Of a stretch of 64,000 bases of DNA, positions 17,126 to 24,923 are shown piece by piece. The stretch comes from Microtetraspora fusca (lineage in GTDB: Bacteria; Actinomycetota; Actinomycetes; Streptosporangiales; Streptosporangiaceae): contig NZ_BBYK01000042.1 of assembly GCF_001570365.1 (NCBI RefSeq), forward strand, positions 1 through 64,000, in the 5' to 3' direction. The position numbers and the translations under genes are program-made. The notes beneath the pieces are model-generated. The model was given only the letters and a program-made list of their open reading frames with translations, did not search any database and had not been told where the DNA came from. The stretch's first letter is position 1. Each line of letters starts with the position of its first letter.

Positions 17126-17335
17126 CTAGGGGCGTCGATCGCGGCGGCGGATGTAGGCGAGGCCGAACAGGCCGAGGCCGAACCCCGCCGCGCAGGTCCA
17201 CAGCCACCGGGTCTCCTCCGGCCGTGCGATGAGCAGCACGATCAGCGCGACCAGCCACAACGTCGTACCGACGAGGATGGTCGCGGTGTCGTTCGTCCTG
17301 ATCGGCTGGAGGTCGGGCCGGGGCTGCTGCTTCAC
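17126..17335 (-). CDS. DUF2530 small membrane protein
   Basis: A 69-residue protein with two transmembrane helices (about 19-35 and 43-60) and a basic C-terminus (YIRRRDRR). The pattern KQQPRPDLQPI, then a helix, then ARPEETRWLW fits the actinobacterial DUF2530 family (Rv0879c type). The GTG start at 17335 gives the usual length; the ribosome-binding site is weak (TTGGGT). Function unknown. Divergent from the purine permease across about 195 bp. Confidence 0.75.
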   Translation of the reverse strand: MKQQPRPDLQPIRTNDTATILVGTTLWLVALIVLLIARPEETRWLWTCAAGFGLGLFGLAYIRRRDRRP

Positions 17336-17530
17336 GAGACCCAAGCTTAAAGCCCCCGCAAATCGGAGAGCGGGCGGATCCCGCGTGCAGGGGTGCCGGG
17401 GAGCGGGAGCGGCTACGGAGTGGAACAGGCATGCCACAGAACCCGTAAAATATGCACAAAACGGTCACGGAACCGTCACACTGACCATCGCCCTCTTCTC
17501 GCAGGTCACACGTCCTGCCACTCTTCGCGC

Positions 17531-19015
17531 GTGAGTAACAGCATGAACCCTCGAGCCACCGGCTTTCTTGATCGTTTCTTCTTCATATCCGAGCGTGGCT
17601 CGACCATTGGCCAGGAGGTGCGCGGCGGTTTCGCCACCTTCTTCACGATGGCGTACATCGTCGTGCTCAACCCCATCATCATCGGCACGGTCGCCGACAA
17701 GACCCAGCAGGTGCTCGGGGGTGGCACCGTCCCGAACTTCCCGCTGATCGCGGCGGCGACCGCCTTCGCGGCGGGAATCCTGACGATCGCGATGGGCATC
17801 TTCGGCCGGGTGCCGCTGGCGATGGCGACCGGCCTCGGCCTGAACGCGTTCGTGGCCTTCGGCATCGCCACCCACATGACCTGGGCGGACGCGATGGGTC
17901 TCGTGGTCCTCGAAGGAATCGTGATCGCGATCCTGGTGCTCACCGGATTCCGGGTCGCCGTCTTCAACGCCATCCCGGCTCAGTTGAAAACGGCGATCAG
18001 CGTCGGAATCGGCCTGTTCATCGCGCTGATCGGATTCGTCGACGCGGGCTTCGTGCGGCGCATCCCCGACGCCGCGAACACCACCGTCCCCGTGAAGCTG
18101 GGCGCGCTGGGCAACGGGTCGCTCACGGGCTGGCCCACGCTGGTCTTCGTCGTCGGCCTGGTCGTGACCGCGTTCCTCATCGCCCGCAAGTTCAAGGGCG
18201 CCATCCTCTTGGGCATCGTCGGCACCACGATCCTGGCGATCGTCGTCGAGGCCATCGCCAACGTCGGCCCGCAGGTGGCCCAGGGGCAGCCGGTCAACCC
18301 GGACGGCTGGGCGCTGAACGTGCCCAAGCTGCCGCCGACCCTGCTGGAGCTGCCGGACCTGTCGCTGCTCGGCCAGTTCAACCTCTTCGGGAGCTTCTCG
18401 AAGATCGGCGGGGTCGCGGCGATCCTGCTCGTATTCACCCTCCTGCTGGCCGACTTCTTCGACACCATGGGCACCGTCGTCGGCGTCGGCCGCCAGGCCG
18501 GACTGGTCGCCCCCGACGGCAGCATGGAGCGGACCCGCTCGATCCTGCTGGTCGATTCCCTCGCCGCGGCCGCCGGCGGTGCGGCCAGCGTCTCGTCGAA
18601 CACCACCTACGTCGAGTCCGCCGCCGGCGTCGGGGAGGGCGCCAGGACCGGTCTGGCCAGCGTGGTCACCGGTGTCCTGTTCCTCCTCGCGATGTTCTTC
18701 GCCCCGCTGACCCAGGTCGTGCCGTCCGAGGCCGCGACCCCGGCACTGGTGATCGTCGGCTTCCTGATGATGTCGCAGATCCGGGAGATCGACTTCAGCG
18801 ACTACGAGATCGCGATCCCGGCGTTCCTGACGATCGTGCTGATCCCGTTCACGTACTCGATCACCGCGGGCATCGGCGCCGGGTTCATCACGTACGTGTT
18901 CATCAAGGCGCTGAAGGGCCACGCGCGGCAGATCCACCCGCTGCTGTGGGTCGTCGCCGCGCTGTTCGTCGTGTACTTCACCGTGGAGCCGATCAAGTCC
19001 GTCCTCGGTCTCTGA
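17531..19015 (+). CDS. NCS2-family purine (hypoxanthine/guanine/adenine) permease
   Basis: A 494-residue polytopic permease of the AzgA-like NCS2 branch: SERGSTIGQEVRGGFATFFT at the start, MATGLGLNAFVAF, DFFDTMGTVVGVG and SNTTYVESAAGVGEGARTG. These motifs mark purine-proton symporters; the exact base is not predictable. GTG 17531 and ATG 17543 are both possible starts with weak ribosome-binding sites. A TAAAAT hexamer near 17447 could be the -10 element. A strong terminator follows at 19054-19090. Confidence 0.88.
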   Translation: MSNSMNPRATGFLDRFFFISERGSTIGQEVRGGFATFFTMAYIVVLNPIIIGTVADKTQQVLGGGTVPNFPLIAAATAFAAGILTIAMGIFGRVPLAMATGLGLNAFVAFGIATHMTWADAMGLVVLEGIVIAILVLTGFRVAVFNAIPAQLKTAISVGIGLFIALIGFVDAGFVRRIPDAANTTVPVKLGALGNGSLTGWPTLVFVVGLVVTAFLIARKFKGAILLGIVGTTILAIVVEAIANVGPQVAQGQPVNPDGWALNVPKLPPTLLELPDLSLLGQFNLFGSFSKIGGVAAILLVFTLLLADFFDTMGTVVGVGRQAGLVAPDGSMERTRSILLVDSLAAAAGGAASVSSNTTYVESAAGVGEGARTGLASVVTGVLFLLAMFFAPLTQVVPSEAATPALVIVGFLMMSQIREIDFSDYEIAIPAFLTIVLIPFTYSITAGIGAGFITYVFIKALKGHARQIHPLLWVVAALFVVYFTVEPIKSVLGL

Positions 19016-19053
19016 CCTGCCTCGCCTCGTCGTACGCTGGCGCCGTACGCACG

Positions 19054-19090
19054 CGCGACCCCCGCGGTCCATCCGCGAGGGTCGCGTTTT
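19054..19090 (+). terminator. Terminator of the NCS2 permease gene
   Basis: A 14-position stem with one mismatch (CGCGACCC... with ...GGGTCGCG), a 5-nt loop and a TTTT tail, 38 nt past the permease stop codon. Confidence 0.85.
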
Positions 19091-19121
19091 GCGTTTCCTT
19101 GACGAACATCCGGACAGTGGA

Positions 19122-19169
19122 ATACCGGTGATGCCGGTATAGTTAGCAAAGGTAATGAGTCATGCTAAC
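19122..19169 (+). promoter_or_regulatory. Twin palindromes upstream of the MarR gene (probable operator)
   Basis: Two inverted repeats lie back to back: ATACCGG-TGATG-CCGGTAT (19122-19140) and GTTAGC-16 nt-GCTAAC (19142-19169). The second straddles the ATG of the MarR gene. TTGACG at 19099-19104 could be the -35 element. The layout fits autorepression by the MarR protein. Confidence 0.6.
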
Positions 19170-19623
19170 GAACCATCCCAAGACAGAGTCGATCGCGAAT
19201 CTACGTACCGACGCCGGGCTGGCGTCCGCCCTGCGCGTCTCGCTGGCGCGGCTGAATCGGCGGCTGCGCAAGCAGGCCGCGCAGCATTCCTTGACCCCCA
19301 CCCAGCTCGCGACGCTGGCCGCCGTCGAGCGGCACTCCGCGATGACGCCCGGCGAACTGGCGGAGCACGAGAAGGTGCAACCGCCCTCGATGACCCGCGT
19401 CATCGCAAAACTGGAGGAGCGCGGTCTGCTCGCGCGCAGCCCGCATCCCACGGACCGGCGACAGGTCACCGTGAGCGTGACGGAGGCCGGCGCGACGCTC
19501 CTCAGGGAGGAGCGGCGGACCAAGGAGGCGTGGCTGGCCCGGCAGTTGAAGGGGTTGACGGCCGAGGAGAAGGCGACGCTGAGAGCGGCGGCGCCGATCC
19601 TGGAGAAACTCTCCAAGACCTGA
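19162..19623 (+). CDS. MarR-family transcriptional regulator
   Basis: A 153-residue winged-helix regulator. The LTPTQLATLAAVER segment, the recognition helix MTPGELAEHEKVQPPSMTR and the wing PTDRRQVTVSVTEAG are typical of MarR. It probably dimerises and represses itself and the MFS gene that starts within about 80 bp. Palindromes overlap its start. The gene order resembles the mycobacterial Rv0879c-Rv0880 segment. The effector cannot be predicted. Confidence 0.9.
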   Translation: MLTNHPKTESIANLRTDAGLASALRVSLARLNRRLRKQAAQHSLTPTQLATLAAVERHSAMTPGELAEHEKVQPPSMTRVIAKLEERGLLARSPHPTDRRQVTVSVTEAGATLLREERRTKEAWLARQLKGLTAEEKATLRAAAPILEKLSKT

Positions 19624-19703
19624 CGGCGGCCGGCGAGACGAGCCGGAGCACCGCCGTCGACGAATCGGACGCGGCGGCGGGCCGGACGCGGCACGGCGGC
19701 GGG

Positions 19704-20999
19704 ATGTTCCGGTCGCTGCGCAACTACAACTACCGGCTGTTCGCGGCCGGGGGCATCGTCTCCAACGTCGGCACCTGGATGCAGCGGACCGCCCAGGACT
19801 GGCTGGTGCTGCAGCTGACCGGCGGCAGCGGGTCGGCGCTCGGTGTGACCGTGGCGCTGCAGTTCCTGCCCGTGCTCCTGTTCGGGCTGTGGGGCGGGAT
19901 GCTCGCCGACCGCTACCCCAAGCGGCCGGTGCTCATCGTGGCCCAGTCCCTCATGGGCGCGCTCGCCCTCACCATGGGGATCCTCACCCTCACCGGATCC
20001 GCCCAGGTCTGGCACGTCTACGTGATGGCGTTCGTCCTCGGTGTCATCTCGTGCGTCGAGGTGCCCACGCGGCAGTCGTTCGTCGTCGAGATGGTCGGCC
20101 GCGAGGACCTGTCGAACGCGATCGCGCTGAACAGCTCGACGTTCAACCTCGCCCGGGTGTTCGGCCCGGCGCTGGCGGGCGTGCTCATCTACTGGATGGG
20201 CACCGGACCGATCTTCATGCTCAACGCCGCGTCGTTCGCGGCGGTGATCGCCGGGCTCGCGCTCATGCGGAAGTCGGAGCTGTGCACCCCCGAGCCGGTG
20301 CCCCGGGCCAAGGGCCAGCTCCGCGAGGGGCTGCGGTACGTCGCACGGAGTCCCGACCTGCTGCTGCCGATCCTGATCGTGGGGTCGATGGCGATATTCA
20401 CGCAGAGCTTCTCGACCAGCATCGCCCTCATGGCCACCAAGGTGTTCGGCGCGGGCGCGTCCTCGTTCGGCGTCGCGTCCAGCGCGTTCGCCGTTGGAGC
20501 GCTCGGAGGGGCGCTGCTCGCCGCCAAGCGGGTCAGGCCGAGCCGGCGCTTCCTGATCATCGGCGCGATCTGCTTCGGCGTGTTCCAGGCCGTCGCGGGC
20601 CTCGCGCCGAGCTACCCGGCGTTCCTGGCGTTCCTGATCCCCGCCGGGATGGCCGTGGTGACCGTGAACACCACCGCCAACGCCACCGTCCAGATGGGCG
20701 CGTCGCCCGAGATGCGCGGACGCGTCATGGGGATCTACGTCCTGGTCTTCACCGGTGGCGCCCCCATCGGCTCGCCGCTGGTGGGCTGGCTGGCCGAGGT
20801 GGCCGGTCCTCGGGTGTCGGTGGTCGTGGCGGGCGTCCTCAGCCTGCTCGGCGTCGGCCTCGCCGTACTGGTGACGCGGATCGTGGCCGCCCGGGTGCGG
20901 CCGGAGAAGGCCCTGGAGGGTGTGCCGGGCGAGATGCCCGCTGCGGGGCGGACGCCAGCGGGTTCGCTCACCCGCTGGCGGCTGCGCCGAGCCGCCTGA
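19704..20999 (+). CDS. MFS exporter (EntS/enterobactin-exporter-like)
   Basis: A 431-residue, 12-helix transporter beginning FRSLRNYNYRLFAAGG, with the MFS motif A variant GMLADRYPKRPVL between helices 2 and 3 and the family segment EVPTRQSFVVEMVG. ATG 19704 is the only standard start in a suitable place, but in-frame codons from a CTG overlapping the MarR stop (CTGA at 19620) look codable and could add 28 residues. Its position after the MarR gene suggests regulated drug or metabolite export. Confidence 0.85.
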   Translation: MFRSLRNYNYRLFAAGGIVSNVGTWMQRTAQDWLVLQLTGGSGSALGVTVALQFLPVLLFGLWGGMLADRYPKRPVLIVAQSLMGALALTMGILTLTGSAQVWHVYVMAFVLGVISCVEVPTRQSFVVEMVGREDLSNAIALNSSTFNLARVFGPALAGVLIYWMGTGPIFMLNAASFAAVIAGLALMRKSELCTPEPVPRAKGQLREGLRYVARSPDLLLPILIVGSMAIFTQSFSTSIALMATKVFGAGASSFGVASSAFAVGALGGALLAAKRVRPSRRFLIIGAICFGVFQAVAGLAPSYPAFLAFLIPAGMAVVTVNTTANATVQMGASPEMRGRVMGIYVLVFTGGAPIGSPLVGWLAEVAGPRVSVVVAGVLSLLGVGLAVLVTRIVAARVRPEKALEGVPGEMPAAGRTPAGSLTRWRLRRAA

Positions 21000-21015
21000 C
21001 CGGAGCCGGGGGCCG

Positions 21016-21038
21016 CCGGCGGGCGCTTCGCCCGCCGG
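21016..21038 (+). terminator. Hairpin after the MFS gene
   Basis: A perfect 10-bp stem, CCGGCGGGCG with CGCCCGCCGG, and a 3-nt loop, 17 nt past the MFS stop. A second hairpin, CTCGCGC/GCGCGAG (21052-21073), lies just before the next start codon. There is no T-run. Confidence 0.5.
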
Positions 21039-21082
21039 GCCCTCCGGAGCCCTCGCGCGCTGCGGTGCGCGAGAATCGATGG

Positions 21083-21742
21083 GTGAGCAGGTTGTTCGTG
21101 GCGCTGTCACCGCCTGCCGGGGTGCTGGCCGAGATCGCGGCCGAGGTGGGCCCGAGGCGGGTGGAATGGCCGGGCCTGCGCTGGGTGGACGACGCCCTGT
21201 GGCACGTCACGCTCGCGTTCCTCGGTGAGGTGCCCGACGACGTGCTGCCCGAGTTGGACGTACGGCTGGCCCGCGCGGCCGCGCGCCATCGGCCCATGAG
21301 GGTGTGGTTCGGTTCGGCGGGCGCGTTCCCCTCGCTCGGCAGGGCACGGACCTTCTGGGTGGGCCTCAACACCGTCCCTCCGGACGAGACGGAGGTTTCT
21401 CCGAGCGCCGGAAGGCACGGCGGCTCGCGGGACGCGGAAACGCGGGAAAGCCCGCGCGGGCGATCGGGGGCGTTCGCCGAGCCGATGGTGCGGCTGGCGG
21501 CGTCGCTCGCCGCCGGGGCCCGGCGTGCCGGGGCGGCGGAGGTGGACCGGAAGCCGTTCCACCCCCACCTGACCCTGGCGCGGTCACGGCACGGCGATGA
21601 CCTGCGGCCGCTCGTGTCCGCGATGAGCGCGTTCCGTGGGCGCGAATGGGACGCGGACGTCGTCCATCTGGTGCGCAGCCATCTGGGATCCCATGTTCGC
21701 TATGAGCAGGTCGCGGTCTACCCACTCGGTGGACGCGATTAG
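21083..21742 (+). CDS. thpR: RNA 2',3'-cyclic phosphodiesterase (2H family)
   Basis: A 219-residue 2H phosphoesterase with both catalytic HxT motifs: HVTLAF (H41/T43) and HPHLTLAR (H162/T164). Known members open 2',3'-cyclic phosphates or ligate 2'-5' RNA ends. Residues 99-130 are a charged, Ser/Arg/Gly-rich insertion between the motifs that ordinary ThpR proteins do not need; the family is nearer 180-190 residues. The GTG start has no strong ribosome-binding site, and a hairpin ends 9 nt before it. Confidence 0.85.
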   Translation: MSRLFVALSPPAGVLAEIAAEVGPRRVEWPGLRWVDDALWHVTLAFLGEVPDDVLPELDVRLARAAARHRPMRVWFGSAGAFPSLGRARTFWVGLNTVPPDETEVSPSAGRHGGSRDAETRESPRGRSGAFAEPMVRLAASLAAGARRAGAAEVDRKPFHPHLTLARSRHGDDLRPLVSAMSAFRGREWDADVVHLVRSHLGSHVRYEQVAVYPLGGRD

Positions 21743-21752
21743 GCTCCAATGC

Positions 21753-21836
21753 GTGGATCGTCCTCGTCGTTGGTTGCTGCCCACGGTGCTCGCGCTGCTC
21801 GTGTTCATCGTGGTGATCGGAGCGTTGCTCCGTTAG
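21753..21836 (+). CDS. 27-residue single-span membrane peptide
   Basis: A short frame beginning VDRPRRWLLP, then about 17 hydrophobic residues and ending LLR. A basic N-terminus followed by one transmembrane helix is a typical layout for small membrane proteins, and it begins 10 nt after the thpR stop. The ribosome-binding site is poor. Conservation in relatives would decide; function unknown. Confidence 0.45.
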   Translation: MDRPRRWLLPTVLALLVFIVVIGALLR

Positions 21837-21840
21837 TGGA

Positions 21841-21972
21841 GTGTCCACGAACCTCGGCCGGGTCGGTCACTTCACCGGAAGGAATCCGCGGTCCTCGCGA
21901 AGCCCGCTTCGCCGGGCCTCCGCTCCAGTCCTCGCTCCCTCGATCCCGGCTGAACGATTGCGGACAGCGCAC
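21841..21972. repeat. Dispersed intergenic repeat, copy B
   Basis: Full-length counterpart of 6354-6462, beginning GTGTCCACGAACCTCGG. It includes a GCGAAGC/GCTTCGC hairpin (about 21897-21912) absent from copy A. It abuts the 3' end of the aldo/keto reductase gene and may serve as its terminator. A 21-bp piece (21888-21908) recurs inverted at 31390-31410. Confidence 0.8.
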
Positions 21973-21974
21973 AG

Positions 21975-22943
21975 CTACCAGGCGTACTCCTCCGGAGACG
22001 TCTTGAAGCCGGGGAAGATCTCGTCGATGCGGGCGAGCGCCTTCTCGTCGAGCTTGATCTCCAGGGCCTTGATCGTCCCGTCGAGCTGCTCCAGGGTGCG
22101 CGGTCCGACGATCGGGGCGGTGACGGCCTTCTGGTGGAGCAGCCAGGCCAGGCCGACGTTCGCCGGGTCCTCGCCGAGCTCGTCGCAGAACGCCTCGTAA
22201 CGCTCGATCTTGTCGCGGTGCTTCTCCAGCTCCCGGGCGATCACCTCGGACGCGGAACGCCCCTTGTCGATCTTGCGGAGGATGCCTCCGAGCAGGCCGC
22301 CCGCGAGCGGGCTCCACGGGATCAGGCCGAGCCCGTAGTCCTCGCACGCCGGGATGACCTCCAGCTCGGCGGCCCGGACGATCAGGTTGTAGTGGGACTG
22401 CTCGGAGACCAGGCCCAGCGAGTTCCGGCGGCGGGCCGACTCCTGCGCCTTGGCGATGTGCCACCCGGCGAAGTTGGACGATCCGACGTACAGGATCTTG
22501 CCCTGCTGCTTCAGGATGTCCATGGCCTCCCAGAACTCCTCGAACGGGGTGTTCCGGTCGACGTGGTGAGCCTGGTAGAGATCGATGTAGTCGGTCTGCA
22601 TGCGCTTCAGCGACGCGTCGCAGGCGCGGCGGATGTTGAGCGCCGACAGGCGGCCCTCGTTGGGCCAGTCGCCCATGTCGCCGTAGAGCTTGGTGGCGAT
22701 GACGGTGCGCTCGCGGCGGCCGCCGCCCTGGGCGAACCAGCGCCCGATGATGTTCTCGGTGATGCCCTCGCCCTTCTTCCACCCGTACACGTTGGCGGTG
22801 TCGAAGAAGTTGATCCCCAGCTCGTGGGCGCGGTCCATGATGGCGAAGGAGTCGTCCTCCGAGGTCACGGGGCCGAAGTTCATCGTGCCCAGGCAGAGCC
22901 TGCTGACTTGGAGACCTGTGCGGCCAAGCTGTCCGTAATCCAT
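21975..22943 (-). CDS. Aldo/keto reductase
   Basis: A 322-residue NADPH-dependent oxidoreductase of the AKR (beta/alpha)8 fold. Catalytic tetrad positions are visible: Asp and Tyr in FFDTANVYG, Lys in VIATKLYG, His in YQAHHVD. The phosphate-binding end SNFAGWH and VGPRTLEQLDG are also typical. The physiological substrate is unknown. ATG at 22943 is preceded by GGAGG. Single gene; the repeat at 21841-21972 follows directly. Confidence 0.9.
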   Translation of the reverse strand: MDYGQLGRTGLQVSRLCLGTMNFGPVTSEDDSFAIMDRAHELGINFFDTANVYGWKKGEGITENIIGRWFAQGGGRRERTVIATKLYGDMGDWPNEGRLSALNIRRACDASLKRMQTDYIDLYQAHHVDRNTPFEEFWEAMDILKQQGKILYVGSSNFAGWHIAKAQESARRRNSLGLVSEQSHYNLIVRAAELEVIPACEDYGLGLIPWSPLAGGLLGGILRKIDKGRSASEVIARELEKHRDKIERYEAFCDELGEDPANVGLAWLLHQKAVTAPIVGPRTLEQLDGTIKALEIKLDEKALARIDEIFPGFKTSPEEYAW

Positions 22944-23162
22944 GCCCTCCACCCTAAGAACCTGGAGTGGACTCCAGTCGAGTGCGCCCGGTTCGAGTCG
23001 CTCGGGTCGCCATGCCGCGGACCCCTGTGGTTTCGCGTCGACGGAACCATGCGGACGTTCAACGAATGATCGACGTAGCCTCCGGGTGTCCGCGCCGACG
23101 GCGTCCGTGCGGGTTCGGTCGGGAATGATTGGCGCATGCGGAGCGGGACGGGGAGATTGCCG

Positions 23163-24305
23163 ATGCGGAGGACAAAGCGCTCGGACGGCGCGGCCAGTCG
23201 GCGTCTGATCCGGCTGACGGCGCCGGTGCTCGCCCTCCTGCCGGTGCTCGCGCTGTCCGCCGGAGCGCTGCCCGCCGCCGCGCGCTCCGCTTCTCTTACG
23301 GCAGCGGTCCCTCCGGTCGCGGCGGATTCGGCGGTGGGGGACGAGGGGCGGCTGCTGTTCACCTTCACGGACCCGCGCATCGACGAGTCCAGCGGGCTCG
23401 CGGTCTCGCCCACCCATGACGGCATCGTCTACACCCACAACGACAGCGGCGACAGCGCGCGGTTCTTCGCCGTCGGCATGGACGGGAAGACCCGGGCCAC
23501 GTTCCGGCTGGCCGGCGTTGCGGCGCGGGACTGGGAGGCCATGGCCGCCTCCGTGGACCCGGCGACCGGCAAGGGAGTCCTCTGGTTCGCCGACATCGGC
23601 GACAACCTCGACGGCGCCTGGCCGGACGTCTCCGTGTACAAGGTGGACGAGCCCGCGACCATGCGGTCGGCGACGCTCCAGGCCACCCGCTACCGCTTCC
23701 GCTACGAGGGCGGCGCCAGGAACGCCGAAGGGATGATGATCCATCCCAAGACGGGCCGGCTGTACATCGTGAGCAAGGAGTTCTCCGGCTCCGTCTTCAT
23801 CGCGCCCAAGGTGCTGCGTACCGACCGGGTGAACCTGCTCAAGCGGGTCGGACCGGCGCCGATCATGGCGACCGACGCGGCGTACGCGCCGGACGGGTCG
23901 AGCTTCGTCATCCGCACGTATTTCTCCGCCTCGCTCTATCGCGCGCCGGGCGATCTCGTCACCCGTCTCACGATGCCGCCGCTCAAGCAGGCCGAGTCCA
24001 TCGCGTACACGCGGGACGGCAAGGCGCTGCTGACCGGCTCGGAGGGGCTCAACAGCCCGGTCTACCGTGTTCCGCTCCCGGTGGACGTGGTCGGGCCCTC
24101 CGCGTCGGCGACGCCCGCCGAGGCGGCGGACGCCCCCACCGGTACGGCCGGGGCCGGTGACAAGGGATCGGTCACCGCTTCGGGAGGCGGGCCGGGCAAG
24201 GACGAGGGCGGCGGGATCCCGTTCTCGATGGTGGCGCTCTGGGTGGGGACGGCCGTCGGGGCGATCGGCATCATCGCCGCGATCGCCTACCGCACCGCCC
24301 GTTGA
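23163..24305 (+). CDS. Secreted, membrane-anchored beta-propeller-like protein
   Basis: About 380 residues. The start at 23163 has GGGGAG 8 nt upstream. Arg-rich N-terminus and a hydrophobic signal segment (to about residue 45), then a domain with repeated beta-strand motifs: IDESSGLAVS, HNDSGDS, DWEAMA, FADIGDN and AEGMMIHPKTGRLYIVSKE. These resemble esterase-like phytase or SMP-30-type propellers. A Gly/Ala linker and a C-terminal helix (about 350-375) would anchor it to the membrane with the propeller outside. Substrate unknown. Confidence 0.7.
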   Translation: MRRTKRSDGAASRRLIRLTAPVLALLPVLALSAGALPAAARSASLTAAVPPVAADSAVGDEGRLLFTFTDPRIDESSGLAVSPTHDGIVYTHNDSGDSARFFAVGMDGKTRATFRLAGVAARDWEAMAASVDPATGKGVLWFADIGDNLDGAWPDVSVYKVDEPATMRSATLQATRYRFRYEGGARNAEGMMIHPKTGRLYIVSKEFSGSVFIAPKVLRTDRVNLLKRVGPAPIMATDAAYAPDGSSFVIRTYFSASLYRAPGDLVTRLTMPPLKQAESIAYTRDGKALLTGSEGLNSPVYRVPLPVDVVGPSASATPAEAADAPTGTAGAGDKGSVTASGGGPGKDEGGGIPFSMVALWVGTAVGAIGIIAAIAYRTAR

Positions 24306-24310
24306 TCGCT

Positions 24311-24353
24311 GTGTCTATTTGCGCTCGCTTCGCTCGCGCGGGCTCGGGGCGCC
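24311..24353. repeat. Second dispersed repeat family, copy 1
   Basis: GTGTCT, then a GCGCTCGCT-CGCTCGCGCGGGCTCGG core that recurs in reverse complement at 50460-50555. Looser similarity extends to about 24400 (CTCGTCGCTC-like segment). It lies just after a stop codon. Confidence 0.55.
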
Positions 24354-24453
24354 GGAAGTCGGCTTGTGCCCTCGTCACGTCCTCACTCCTTCGTCGCTCC
24401 GGGCGTCCCTCGGTTACTTCACCGCCGCGCCCCGAGCGTGATGGCTTGGCGGC

Positions 24454-24828
24454 TCACATCTTGGCGACGAACGGCTCGCCGAGCAGCGCGTGCTCGACCA
24501 GCTCGACCGACCGGGCCAGCCGTACCAGGCGGGCGCCCTCGCGGCGGTAGGCGTCGAGCACGGCCTCGACGGCGTGCGGCGGCAGGTGGCCCTTCAGATC
24601 CACGGCGGCGCCGCGGTAGCCGGTCCTGGCCGCCTCAATCTCCGCCCGGACGTGGTGGCGGGCCATCCGGGCGAGCGCCAGCGGGTGCCGCCTGAGCACG
24701 CCGTACGCGCGGTAGTCGGGCGGGACGGCGTCGAGCAGCCACGCCGCGGCCGTCTCCTCCCAGTCGGGGGTGTCCGGCGGGCGCACCTCCGACGGCCATC
24801 CGGTGGGCAGATACACGCTGACCAGCAT
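24454..24828 (-). CDS. Conserved hypothetical protein
   Basis: A 124-residue helical protein beginning near VYLPTGWPSEVRPP and containing AWLLDAVPPDYRAYGVLRRHP. Proteins with this pattern are widespread in actinobacteria, but I know no function. The start could be ATG 24837 or 24828; neither has a strong ribosome-binding site. Divergent from the L-2-hydroxyglutarate oxidase gene. Confidence 0.7.
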   Translation of the reverse strand: MLVSVYLPTGWPSEVRPPDTPDWEETAAAWLLDAVPPDYRAYGVLRRHPLALARMARHHVRAEIEAARTGYRGAAVDLKGHLPPHAVEAVLDAYRREGARLVRLARSVELVEHALLGEPFVAKM

Positions 24829-24923
24829 ACCGAACATGAGTTCGATCTAGAGGGCTGTCCCTCGGGGTGTCCTCTGCGCTAACTTGCGATGATGCGCGTT
24901 CTGGTGATGAAAGCCGGACAATC

